From Silurus meridionalis (Eukaryota > Chordata > Actinopteri > Siluriformes > Siluridae), in the NCBI RefSeq assembly GCF_014805685.1, contig NC_060886.1:13610108-13674107 (forward strand): a stretch of DNA of 64,000 nt, read 5' to 3'. The position numbers and the translations under genes are program-made. Below, piece by piece: positions 38,679 to 56,917 of this stretch (positions are counted from its first letter, which is position 1; every line of letters starts with the position of its first letter). The notes beneath the pieces were generated by a model. It did not search any database, had not been told where the DNA came from, and saw nothing but the letters and a program-made list of their open reading frames with translations.

Positions 38679-39350
38679 GGTCACCAAATCAGCACACAGT
38701 CAGCTGTGGTCAAGCTCTGAACGCCATAATCCACTTTTTTTATCCCGTTAAAACCCAAAAATGAACGCACTTAGGGGGGAAAAAGTCCAAACGAGTGTTT
38801 GAGTCTGTTTCTCACGTGGCATGGTTGAGCTTTTACTCCAAGGGTACATATATGATTACGATCGTAAAAAAAAGAACGCTTTTAGTGGAATGGTATTAAA
38901 CTTGGAGCGGTCATGTTTAGGAAGTTCAAGTTCAACTCTCTGAAGCTCCGCCTCTTGTGGGCGTGGCCACGCAGTTGCGTCTGAAAACCGCCGGATTGTG
39001 CTACACCCTGTGACCTGTTTCATTCCAGGTCCCAAAACACGGTAAAGAAGAACACGTTTAACGTTTGATGGCGTTGTAATGTGCGCTATATATATATATA
39101 AAAAAAAGAAGTCATGTCGATTGCATTGTTTGATCTTAAAGCTGATATGTCCAATCAAAATCCAGGTTTAGCCCCTTTTCCTGCATTTTAATTGGACGCT
39201 CGAATGACGTAGCACGGCTTGTGTTCAGCGTGAACACGCACGCCGAAGGTGAGCTCCATGCAGCTCAAACGAGCATTCCCCAGTTTTGCTGCATCGCGCC
39301 AAAGTTGGTCCGTTGGTAAGACCAGAATCGATCACTCTTTCGGAATATGA
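38679..39350. promoter_or_regulatory. Shared rab20/naxd divergent promoter region
   Basis: The start codons of rab20 (minus) and naxd (plus) are 672 bp apart, head to head. The stretch is CpG-richer than its surroundings and contains GC-box-like sequences (CTCCGCCTC and GTGGGCGTGGCC at about 38945-38970). No TATA box is placed convincingly. Human RAB20 and NAXD are also divergent neighbours. Confidence 0.6.
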
Positions 39351-42300
39351 ATGGAAGCAAAGTTGCTCATCCGGGTCTTAACTGTAGCCTTCTGTTTTGC
39401 AGTAACTCTTCTCTATGAGAAAGGAGAGAGAGGTAAATTCACACCGGGGAGAGGAGGGGGGTGATAGCAGCCTAGTCTACCTTCTCTAATGCCCATGATT
39501 AGCATCTGTGGCTGAGGGAGGCGATGTCACTTATCACAGATAATGAATTCAAGATGAAATTATACCTGTTCGGATCTCTAAGTCGCTCCTGTGCCCTGGT
39601 GTGTGCACTACTAAATGACGTCGAACGCACAAATCTCTGACGTATGTGCGGTAGGGGGGGAGAGCTCGGATTAAGTTTTGATAATCCGCTCTGTAATATA
39701 ACGGTAACCCTATTGTCATTAGCGCTTCTGTGCAGCTGTGGTTTATTCTATTTTATTTATTGTTTTGCTTATTATTCCGATAATCGAGACCCATTTTCCA
39801 CCAGGAATTATGGCATACACGAAGAGAATAAAAAAAAACACTAGCTAGATAAGTAGCTAGGTTTTGGCTAACACCTGCTAGCGGAATGATTAGCTAGGTG
39901 ACAGTAAATAATCGCGGTTTTCTTGACTCGGTTCCTGCCTAACAAATCCGGTTTATTTCTTTGTGCACCGCTCGATCATGTTGGTGAATCCCACTCGAGG
40001 ATACCACTGGTCAGACGCGGAGACTAGAGCACTGTTGACTATTTGGGGAGAGCACGACGTGCAGACGGCGCTGGACGGAAACTTCCGAAACAGTCACGTT
40101 TACCGCGACGTGGCTGGACGTTTGGGGGACATGGGCTACGATCGGACCCCGGATCAGTGCCGGGTGCGGGTTAAGAGCCTGAAAAGGCAATATTTCCAGG
40201 CGAAAAAGGCCTCAAAGAGGAACGGCCACTATTCCAAGATCTTCAGGTTCTACAAAGACATGGAGAGGATCCTGAGCAGCAGAGTGTCAGCAGGGCTGGA
40301 TGCCCATGATCTAGAGGGCATGGGTGCCGAAGGAGACGAAACCTTGGATGGCACTGAAGAAGATGGAGAGAGTGTGGACCAGCCGCATGAGTCGGACGTG
40401 GACGGTGCAGGAGAATGCTCAAACATGGACTATCCTGTGAAAATCGAGTATCCCCCTTACCCTATCCCAGTGACTGTGGGCAGCTGCAGTAGTGAGTACT
40501 TTACCAAAACACAGTTCATTAGAACATGCACAATGGCATCCAGTCACCATCTCGCCTTCTTGTATACTTTGTTCCAGATGTAGCGGATATTCCAGCAAAG
40601 CAGACCGAAGAACAGACCACCACCATGCCATCGTCTGCAGGAAGCAGGAGGCACAAGAAGCGTTTTGCAAACCTGTCGATGGAGAAGCTCATGGAGAAGT
40701 TTCTGGAGCAGAGTTTGGAGGCAGAAGAGAACTTTTATAGACTCGAGGAGCAGCGGCTCCAAGCCGAGGATCTTCGCAGGGAGACAGAGCACACGAGAGA
40801 GATGCACATGTTGCAGATGCTGGGGCAGATGTTTGCTGGTCTCACCACACCCACAGTCACGTCTTCACCTGCTCCTCAGTCCACTCGTAACTCAAAGACT
40901 GGTCCCTCTGTATCTCATTCACGTCTTTTTGGTGGCAGCCATAGCCATCAAACCTACCAGGTCGATTATACCAACCTGAGTCCGCCAGCTGCTCCAGGTC
41001 TGCGCAGGACTGACGCCATTCACTACTGACCTAATGTGTTCTGGTTTCGATATTTGATCGTTTATTAGGTCACTGACATCTGCCAAGAATATTTTCTTCA
41101 TATTATAAGCATTTGCTTTCTTTTTTTGTTTGTTTTCAGGGTGGTATTCAGATATTATCCTACTGCCAAAATTAGCATATTCGTTCACATTGTGTGTATT
41201 AAACATCAAAGTATTATATAAATACATCATTATTAGTCACATATCAAAGGAAATATACATTATTATTCTTTTTAGCCAAGAGCTGAAGGAATGGTCCGAT
41301 GGCCTGAAGCAGTTGTTGAAATTATTCTTGTGTTTTCTGTAGTTATCCAGCGGGCATTTTCCCTGGGAGGTGTCGCACACAGAAGCATGGACATCCTGGC
41401 ATTGGTCAAAAATACCATTCCTCCGCTGACGTCTAAAAAGCACAAGGGTCAAGATGGCCGCATAGGAGTCATCGGAGGATGTCAAGAGTTAGTGAGCGCT
41501 ACGTTTATACAGTCAACAAACGTTAAATGTGCACCAGCTCCTTTTATTTTTCCCCATCAGTAATTCTCTTCTGTTTCATTAGGTACACTGGAGCACCTTA
41601 CTTTGCTGCCATTTCTGCACTGAAAATAGTATGTAGAATAATGTGTAAGCAACCTGAGTGGCAGAATTTAATATTGGCCTGTATGTGACACTCATCATGT
41701 GCTGCTGCTGTTTTCGGTTTTCTTAGGGTGCGGATCTTTCCCACGTATTCTGCACCAAAGATGCTGCCACTGTGATTAAATCTTACAGCCCTGAGCTCAT
41801 AGTTCATCCTGTACTGTAAGTGCATTGATCGAATCATCTGATGAGGTTGTTATATCTACACGCACTACTGATTTGAAAGTGCATTCCTCTCTCCTGTGGA
41901 AACTTACAGAGACAGTCCCAATGCTGTGCAGGAAATAGAGAAGTGGCTGCCGAGGCTTCATAGTTTGGTAGTGGGGCCAGGCTTGGGCAGGGACGACAAG
42001 CTTCTTAATAATGCAAAGGTAAGTGCAAAATGAAGGTTGGGGAATAATCCAGTAGGCTTTTTAAGGACCTATTTGAAAGCTGTTTACCGTGCATAACGTG
42101 TAATGATGATATTTTGTAGGAGGTTATTGAAAAGACAAAATCAAGAGGAATTCCAATAGTCATTGATGCAGTGAGTAGAAAGTTTTTTTTTTTCTAGGAC
42201 ATTACAAACATGCACTTTAGAACACCGCACAGATGAAAGTATAACGTTTCGTACGTGTTTTCGTGCAGGATGGACTTTGGTTAGTGTCCAAAGAGCCTTC

Positions 42301-43120
42301 AGTCATTCAGGGATATCAAAGAGGAATCTTGACACCCAACTTCATGGAGTTCAGTCGTCTGTATGAGGCAATGGTGAGGGACGTGTTCAAACGTTTTTGT
42401 GTTGAAATTTTTGGGGTTTTGCTTTTTGTAGCCATTCTACTGTGAATTATAATTCTTTGTCATTGTTATAGGCTCATTTTAAGAAAGAGAACTTGGTGAG
42501 AGAGTTTAGGAAATATAAACTGAGTTTCACATTTTTCATCACAGCACCATCAGCCCCTGGATAGCACTGACTTTAGGGTCACAGCGCAGCAGCTGAGCAT
42601 CGCACTAGGTAACGTGACTCTGGTTTTGAAAGGGGAGGAGGACATCATCACTGACGGCAACCACGGTCAGTCAGTTTAAACTCGACCCTGTTCCCTTCTA
42701 AAGGCTTTTAAAACAGTGTCACTTATTTATATTGCATTGGCTTCCTATTGTCTTTAGTGTTAACATGCAGTCAGGAGGGAAGTGGACGTCGCTGTGGAGG
42801 ACAGGGAGATTTGCTGTCTGGCTCTTTAGGAGTATTTTCCCATTGGGCATTGAGTTCATCATTAAGTACAACTGAAGGGTATGTATCTATATAAATCATC
42901 ATCTTCATCTCGCTTTTGGAGCCACACACAGAAATATTTGTGGTTTAATGCACATGTTTGTTTCTCCAGCATGAATCCTACACTGGTGGCTGCTTTCGGT
43001 GCTGCCTCACTGACCAGGCAGTGTAACAATCAAGCCTTTCACAAGTATGGCCGTGCTACCACCACCTCTGACATGATCCAGGAGATCTGTGCTGCCTTCA
43101 GAAAGCTGTTCGAAACCTGA
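39351..43120 (+). CDS. naxd: ATP-dependent NAD(P)H-hydrate dehydratase, ten exons
   Basis: Repairs damaged, hydrated NAD(P)H using ATP; partner of the NAXE epimerase. Exons 39351-39432, 41343-41487, 41583-41628, 41727-41815, 41910-42018, 42120-42170, 42269-42373, 42545-42665, 42758-42878 and 42970-43120 join in frame to 339 residues. The first exon encodes a hydrophobic N-terminus ([17 protein letters not shown]), and its phase fits the acceptor before VIQRAFSL, like the human isoform with LERAFSL. Visible ribokinase-fold motifs: [48 protein letters not shown] and the catalytic GGQGDLLSG. An alternative start at 41291 without exon 1 is possible. The exon from 42545 is chosen over a nearer acceptor because it keeps the frame. 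A second gene lies in intron 1. Confidence 0.95.
39978..41029 (+). CDS. Myb/SANT-like DNA-binding protein, nested in naxd intron 1
   Basis: Two exons, 39978-40491 and 40578-41029, joined across an 86-bp intron (donor GTGAGT, acceptor TTGTTCCAG), 321 residues. Residues about 8-100 form a trihelix-type Myb/SANT-like domain: [17 protein letters not shown], then [19 protein letters not shown] and [18 protein letters not shown]. An acidic linker follows ([13 protein letters not shown]), then a basic patch (RRHKKRF) and a Glu/Arg-rich coiled coil (about 230-280). This layout is seen in vertebrate MSANTD/ZSCAN-like proteins and in the Myb-like partner proteins of Harbinger transposons. The role is probably nuclear DNA binding; the targets are unknown. 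The start is the first ATG in the frame; an upstream in-frame GTG at 39963 was rejected. It shares strand with naxd. Confidence 0.85.
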
Positions 43121-43422
43121 ACTATTTTGTCTTTGCTAAAACGCTCAGCTTTGTTCCAGGTTTTTGCAGCTTCTCTCCTGTAAGAAAAAAAAATGCAGTT
43201 TTAAATGGATACCTGTACACACTTGCTTTTTAATGGGTTTTTTTTGCATACACCTTTTTTTTGTGTCCACCATTGCTTTAGATTTTCCATCACTTTGATC
43301 TTCAAAACAACACCTATAACTAAAATAGCCTAGTTCAGTCTAGTCTCAGTGCACAGCTTCATGTTGTGCAGGTTAGAAACAAACTTTTCACCAATTACAC
43401 CAGGCAACACAATTAGTTCCTT

Positions 43423-43428
43423 AATAAA
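43423..43428 (+). terminator. Candidate poly(A) signal of naxd
   Basis: AATAAA about 300 bases after the naxd stop, the first canonical signal downstream. Confidence 0.5.
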
Positions 43429-44889
43429 CAGATGTAAGCAAACGTGTCGAGTTAGTCAACCGTATTATTACCAGCATTATTAGAAGACCCAATAGTGACC
43501 TGTCATAGCAATCAAACCACAGAGCTCAAATCAGACTTTTTCTAAAGGTGTTGATTTGTTTTCTGTAACTGCAGTCATATGAATCACACACTCATTCTAA
43601 TGCACAAGTGCACAAGATCTTGTGTGTTGGACGCTGCACACAAATTAGTTTTAAAAGGGTTCAAGAAAACCTTGAATTTCCTTTTTTTTTTTTTTTTTTT
43701 TTTATTTAAAAAGCATGAGTCTCCATTGTCAGTCTGACATAAACCCTGTTTCTGTAAAAGTTTCTCTGAATCTGGGCATTTTTGTCTTCATTTTATTAGA
43801 GAGAGAAAAAAGAAACATTGTTGAGGAAACAAATGCTTATGGTTGTTATAAACCATAAAAGAAATACAAAAACACACCACCGAAGTTCCACAGCATTAAA
43901 CACAATGTTACACATAAACAGATGTGTTCTTTTATAATCAACCAAATTGTTAGTGTTGACAAATTGCTGTATTAATAGATGTAAAAAGCACATTTGGACT
44001 GGTTCAGTAGCTGATTATTTTTCTTCCTTATGTAATATTCAAACCAGCAGTAAGTGGGATCCCTGGTCCTGTGGAAAGTATTTCTTTTTTTTCCCCATAA
44101 CAGAGTGAAAACCAAGATGATATATTTGCATAAATGACAGTCTGTAATAAACCCCATGCACAGCATTTTCACTGTTGACACTAACAGTATCATTTAATCA
44201 TTTTCATGTTCTATGATAAATCTTTTAATAGAAATGTAATATATCTGCACATTCTGTGCTTCACCCCTTGTTGTGGTTCTGGAAGTATATCACTGTTTGG
44301 TGATCGATAAAACCAACAACAAAAAACATTTTTTTTTTTTTTTTAATAAATAAATTCTGACACTGATATTGGATTTTCTTGTACAGAAATGACATAGTTC
44401 CTTTAAATCCCTACTTTCTCCCCAAGATGTGCAGTTCCTAATATATTTTGTTAACAGCCTTGGACATTACAGTAAATGGTCATATGTGCACATGGTTCAG
44501 ATGGAGGAACATCTAAGCAACTGCAGGCTTAATATGTTGCTTGCAAGAATCATTTCGACTGTATAAAACATTTCCGTTTCAACTGTTAGTGATTCATTAA
44601 ATGCACCTTTTTTTAACAATATGGTTCTTTTAATTTATTATATATTTAAAAAGGCTTTACCATTTAGTCCTTAGGTTTAATGAATTAACATTTTAAGGAG
44701 TAATGTATAATGTTTTTTAGCATTTGGATTTTCTTAGCAGATTTACTTTCTAATAAAGTCTCAGTTAACTCATTTCTGTGGTGTTTTTTTGTATGTGTTA
44801 TGTGTGTTGTATGTGTAAATGTGTTATACATGAACTACCTAAAAATCCATGACATTTGCTTAGGATCACAGTCTACATGAACAGTTCTG

Positions 44890-45170
44890 CATTTAAGCCC
44901 TTACTACTGCACACCTCAACAATGATGGGACTGTAATGAATGGACATCCGGTGCCACCCAGATGATTATGGGTTCCTTGTGAGTGTGGTTCCTCTCAAGG
45001 TTTCTTCTTACTGTTTCAGGGATTTTTTACATGCCACTGTCTTCACTGGCTCGCTCTTATGGATAAACAAAAAACAATTTCATATTTTATAACCAATTTA
45101 TCTTTTGTCAAACTGCTTTGGGACAAAGTCAACTGTTGAAAGCAGCCTACAAATGAAATGTAAACTCATA
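44890..45170 (+). repeat. Dispersed fish repeat (unclassified)
   Basis: Contains TGGTTCCTCTCAAGGTTTCT and, further on, CTGCTTTGGGACAAAGTCAA, phrases I recognise from a highly abundant fish repeat. A poorer copy of its middle part is at about 53960-54070. Confidence 0.6.
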
Positions 45171-45249
45171 CACCACTATGCGATAAATGAGATTATTTTA
45201 TTCATAGCAACAGATGAGCTGCAGTCAGTAATTGTACTTTAACAGTGAA

Positions 45250-45528
45250 CTATATTGTAGATAATATTGAATTAAAAATAGCAAATGTGCACATGGTTGA
45301 TGCACCGAATAAAGCAGCAACTAGATATTGCAATATTTGCAATGTAATAATATCACTAAACTTTTTACACATACAAGTTGGTGTAAATGCAGTTTTGCAA
45401 GCGAGGGGACTTTTATTGTGACGAAAGCGACTTCCGCTGGGGTCCTTTTGGAAATCCCTTATGAGTTGCTGTATTTCTTTAGCCAAATTCAGGTGGCTAA
45501 CGTGAGTTAGTTCTGCCGCAGATGCCAT
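45250..45528 (-). other. Unassigned open frame head to head with eaf2
   Basis: 92 codons starting MASAAELTHVSHLNLAKEIQ with a good ATG context, 68 bp from the eaf2 start codon on the opposite strand. The first 30 or so residues look like ordinary protein (amphipathic, charged), while the rest turns hydrophobic and low-quality. A GTATGT donor-like site after about codon 51 could end a first exon. I do not recognise the protein and see no further exons between it and naxd. It may be the first exon of a gene sharing the eaf2 promoter, an orphan left by rearrangement, or chance. Confidence 0.3.
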
Positions 45529-45596
45529 CGAAAAAACACGTGGGAATTAAGAAACCGGTCATTTAGTCAACATATGAGAGGCATTTTGTCATTAGA
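45420..45596. promoter_or_regulatory. Probable eaf2 promoter with E-box and ETS-like site
   Basis: A palindromic E-box CACGTG is at 45537-45542 and an ETS-type ACTTCCG at about 45429-45435, both commonly found near the start of broadly expressed genes. No TATA box seen. The position between two divergent start codons fits a bidirectional promoter. Confidence 0.45.
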
Positions 45597-52615
<7,019 letters not shown>

Positions 52616-53432
52616 GGGCAGAAGGACTTAAGGCACACTGTTTGTCAAGGATCCGAGTGACAGGGACACCAGGACCTGCCCTGTCACGAACACTGTGATA
52701 TGGGGATTTTTAATTATCAGTCAACATTTAATAATTACTTATTTTTTCTTCAGAAGAGCAGTGTTTTGTCCGCACCTGACGTGTTATGTGGTTGTCAGGT
52801 TAAAAGCTGTGAAAATGTTCATATGAATTTAATTATTTATTATGTTCATTGCAATTGTGTAAAACATATAGGTTCTTTATTTTTCCCCAAAAAACAGTTA
52901 CTTTCCCTCACAAAGTGTGTGTGTGTGTGAGTGCCAAAGGTGTGAGAGAATATCGTGTTCGAATTTGTAGAAATGCCTTATTTGTTTTCGGAGACTGGTT
53001 GTTTTTAGCTCCAAATGTTTTTTTGTGAATTTGTGGTCTTAAGATTATTAGGAATTAATGTTGTACATCGTACATTAGTCTGTAATAATCACAATTTCAT
53101 ATTCAGCTTTTTTTGTTTTGTTTTTGCTTATAGCCTGCAATACTTGAATGTGTATGTTGTAATCATTTATTTGAAGAAGGTTGCTTAGAGCAATTTTAGT
53201 GCTATAACCTGTAGATAAGAGGTGCTTTTGATCAGGAAATTAACCATGGCTGCTTATTATAGTATTATAGAGTAAAATGTATATTTTCTGCTTTTCACTA
53301 CACTCATCTATGGATCGCTTTGGTTTCTTATCTTTGATGAAGCCACATTCAGAGAGGTCAAAGATTTTTTTTTTTTTACCACAAATAGAACAGAAAGATT
53401 ATTAGAAACGCTTTCTACTGGTGTTGGAGATA

Positions 53433-53438
53433 ATAAAT
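53433..53438 (+). terminator. Candidate poly(A) signal of eaf2
   Basis: Canonical AATAAA about 820 bases after the eaf2 stop. Other AT-rich variants exist nearby, so the true end is uncertain. Confidence 0.4.
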
Positions 53439-54099
53439 GTGCATCTATAAGTAGTGCTTAAAAATATAGGTGTGTAGAATAATAAAATAATGGTTGCATC
53501 ATTTTATTTGTATCATTCATATTCTAGTTCTCTTCAATATGTGACCGTGACTTCAGAGTCAGAAACTCTTTGAGCTGTGCTTTCAGGATTTGGTTTGGTG
53601 TTTGTGTGCAACATTAAATGGTACATTAAAGCAAGCTGTGCAGCAGGATCAGACAGTACAATCGATGCAGTGGACAGACAGACAAAAACTTTAAAAGTAT
53701 TTATTACACATTACCTCTTGGTGAAGTTCTCATCACTTGAAAACCACTTGCTGATGATGAGGATGTCCCAACACTAACAGTCTAATGTTCAATGTGAGTA
53801 CTGTGTGAGCACACAGAATCTATAGATATCACACTTGATAACTTCAACTTAATGTTTTTTTTTTATTTATTATAATGAAACAACTGATGTTCATAGTCTT
53901 AAGTTACACAGGTTTCTGGTTACACTTTGTGAACATATAGTACACAGTTATAATATAAGATGAGGATGGCTTCTCTATTGCGTTTGGTCCTACTCAAGGT
54001 TTTGTCTTCATTTTTAAGGAGTTTGTCTTTGCCACCATCATCTCTGGCTTGCTCATTGGGGGATAATTTATAAATGTAAAATGTATATTCAGAATTTAT

Positions 54100-54231
54100 A
54101 TTTTTCTGGTTGAAGTCTTTAAAACAAGGTCCTTTGTCCAGCATCTCTTCCAAGTGCTGTATTGGTCTGATGGTGTACAGGTCTTTAATCCTAATGAGTT
54201 CACAGCTGATGTTCGCTGCAGTCTGGTCCTC
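54100..54231 (-). pseudogene. Orphan coding-like segment, possible exon relic
   Basis: Read on the minus strand from 54231, after an acceptor-like CTGGTTCTTTCATCAG, an open frame gives EDQTAANISCELIRIKDLYT, then a stretch with RPIQHLEEMLDKGPC and DFNQK. Its composition is that of a soluble protein and not of a repeat, but it then runs into the dispersed repeat at 53960-54070. I do not recognise the family and see no partner exons. It may be a leftover exon of a lost or relocated gene, or part of an unknown repeat. Confidence 0.35.
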
Positions 54232-54933
54232 CTGATGAAAGAACCAGACATGATTTGAAGATGCTACTGATTTTTCTCTTTAATACAACAGCAGGTTGGT
54301 GATGATCACTTATTTGTTCATCCATTTCTAGTAGTGTGTAATGTGAAACTTATTTGAAGCAAGTTAACGCATGATATTGAACTTTCCTTCACTTTCTGGT
54401 GAATTTTAGAGAGAAAAAAATTGTTGTTACAAGCTGGAAAGATTTGTATACTGAATTAATTTCCTGTGTTACAATGCAGTGACTGGAGACTACCAAAACA
54501 GCCTCATTATATACTTGAACACTATTTTCCTTGTTGTTATTAGTTCTTTTTTATTTAGATTGGCAGCGAGTCCCTGTGATTTAGCTTTGATTTTAGAACC
54601 AATGAGCTATTACTGAACTATATAGAGAATAAATCCACACCTTCTGACTAATCCGATTGTACAATTCAACAGTGCTGTGGTATAAATGTGTTGTGTAGTT
54701 GCAGGTCAAACAGGTTGCTCTGTAGAAGAGTGTGATTAGGAACGTAAGCCAGATGTCCCAATGAAAAGACCTTTGCACGGCCTTTTTTTTTTTTTTGTGG
54801 GATTTCCGCTGTCAGGCTTTCAGCCGAAGGGTCACTATCGTTCATCTGGTCTAAACAAGAAGCCATTACTAGGACGTCGTCCGGCAGGAAAAACAATCGG
54901 GAATATACCTAGCTACTGTTCAGAGTGGTCGAA

Positions 54934-56859
54934 ATGCTGTGTCGGTCAGTGGTGAGAAGTGGACTGCTTGCATATAAGCAAGAGCTTCATCCTGGGGTGA
55001 AATGCGTAACGGCGGCGGCATGTCTGAAAGCATCGCGCGCGAGACGGGAGCGCTCGACCACCGTCACCGGCAGCAGCAAGCTCAAGACCATGGAAGACCT
55101 GGGCGGCCCCAGCTTTCTAACATCTCTATACTGGCTTTTTGGCAAAGGCTACTTTCCGATTACTCACCGAATGCAGGTAAAGAGCTCTATCTTTCAGTCT
55201 CTACTATCTATTCGTCTTTCCCGAAACAGGGATTTGTGCAGCCTGTACATGATCAGAACTGGATTCTGCGCAATGCACTTATATAAAACGCGTTATATAA
55301 AACGCATGCATTTACAAAATTACGTCTGGGAATTTTGAAACAAGTTTTAAGCTTTTTAGAATTAGGCAATCACGTACTAATCAAAAGCATTGCTGTCTTA
55401 TTTCATGATCTTAAAGAGTGCATGCATATTCTGTTCCATACTAATAATGAAACCAGAATCATGATTGCATCTACAACTTTTGCTTGGAGAAATACTCATC
55501 AATCCTAATAGGAAGAGCATTAATCTTTGACCTTGTTTAAACAGCAGAAGTGAAACATTCCTGTTAAAGCAGATTTTACTCCTTGTTGTGTTCACATAAA
55601 TCAAGCATTAGAGAGCTCCACACTTCTGCTTCATATTTAACACCTGACTCTCACCCTAGCTCAAATGTAGGATTATGTAAATGTATTATGTATGCAAATA
55701 TTTTATTGTGATTATACAGTCTGGAATTTTTCTGGAGTTTTCTTTCCACTATATTTGCTTAACCTATGTTATTATTTTCATCCTATGTAGATTGAGCACA
55801 GCAAAATATACGGTCCTATGTGGAAGTCCAAGTATGGGCCACTAGTGATTGTGAATGTGGCCAGAGCAGACCTCATAGAGCAGGTACTGAGACAGGAGGG
55901 CCGTCACCCCATTCGAACTGACATGCCCCACTGGAGAGGATACCGGGAGCTCCGCAACCAGGCCATCGGTCCTCTAACAGGGTCAGAGTTTTATATCTCA
56001 CAATTGATCAATAATAATAATAATTATAATAATAATAACAATAATGTATTAATTACTTTATTTATTTATTTTGTGTGCTTGCTTGCTTGCTTGCTCGTGT
56101 GCAGGATGGGGCCAGAATGGCAGCGTATCAGAAGCATCTTGAACCCTCGCATGTTGAAGCCCAAACATGTATCAGGCTACACTAACGCTATCAACGAGGT
56201 GGTAAAAGATTTTATAAACAAGGTGGCTTGGCTAAGGGCAACACAAGGCAATGGGGTAATGGTGCATGACATTGCTGGGGAACTCTACAAGTTTGCATTT
56301 GAAGGTAAAACATTCAGCATTAAACAATGTTAATGATCAAATGTGAACACATGCTTTAGATCTATTTGTCCCCTTAGTGGGAACAGTCACGGTGTTCTTC
56401 TGACTAATGACTTTTGAACCTATGATGAAACATTTCTGCCTCTATGAGAGTATTCTTTTCTAGGATGTCATGACGGATCACTGAAATTGATAAGAATGAT
56501 ACCCCAGGTGCTTAACAGCAAAAAAAAAACAGGTTGCACTTCTAGTCAATAGTTATACAAACAGTATGCCTGTCTACAATGTAATAAACTAGAAGCAAAA
56601 TGTTAAACTAGTTCAGCAGACATTTTTGATCATGACAGACTTCACCCTTATTAAAAGGCCTTGAATTTGCTTAGAAGTGACCTTGAATTTTTTTCATGTA
56701 AGGCTGATAGGTATTGGTTGGTTGATTAGATAGTGTCTTTCCTGGGACTAGTTAGACTTTAAACAGATAAAGGTACACTGAGGGCTGAAAGGCTACAATG
56801 GGAGAGAGATTGAAAAGCTATATTTAATTTTTATGATGACATTAGCACACACACACACA

Positions 56860-56917
<58 letters not shown>

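Larger units (their letters stand above)
43121..45249. other. naxd 3' region and spacer to eaf2
   Basis: AT-rich. A likely naxd poly(A) signal AATAAA is at 43423-43428. Other long A/T runs occur (43680-43703, 44329-44350). A dispersed fish repeat lies at about 44890-45170. No gene is supported. Confidence 0.65.
52616..54933. other. eaf2 3' UTR and spacer to the P450 gene
   Basis: AT-rich. A candidate eaf2 poly(A) signal AATAAA is at 53433-53438. A dispersed repeat piece is at about 53960-54070. A coding-like segment on the minus strand at about 54100-54231 is described separately. No complete gene seen. Confidence 0.6.

Noticed and set aside
39963..39977. Upstream GTG start for the Myb/SANT-like gene
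   Set aside because: Non-AUG start without support; the ATG at 39978 gives a normal N-terminus just before the domain.
41291..41342. ATG at 41291 as the main naxd start
   Set aside because: An upstream exon with matching phase and a family-like hydrophobic N-terminus gives a better gene model. The ATG is kept only as a possible alternative start.
42470..42544. Earlier splice acceptor (TTGTTATAG) for the naxd exon at 42545
   Set aside because: It would add residues unlike the family between the [10 protein letters not shown] and ALGNVTL segments; the acceptor before 42545 fits better.
54666..54896. Minus-strand frame next to the P450 start
   Set aside because: Overlaps a long T tract in the P450 upstream region and has no recognisable domain.
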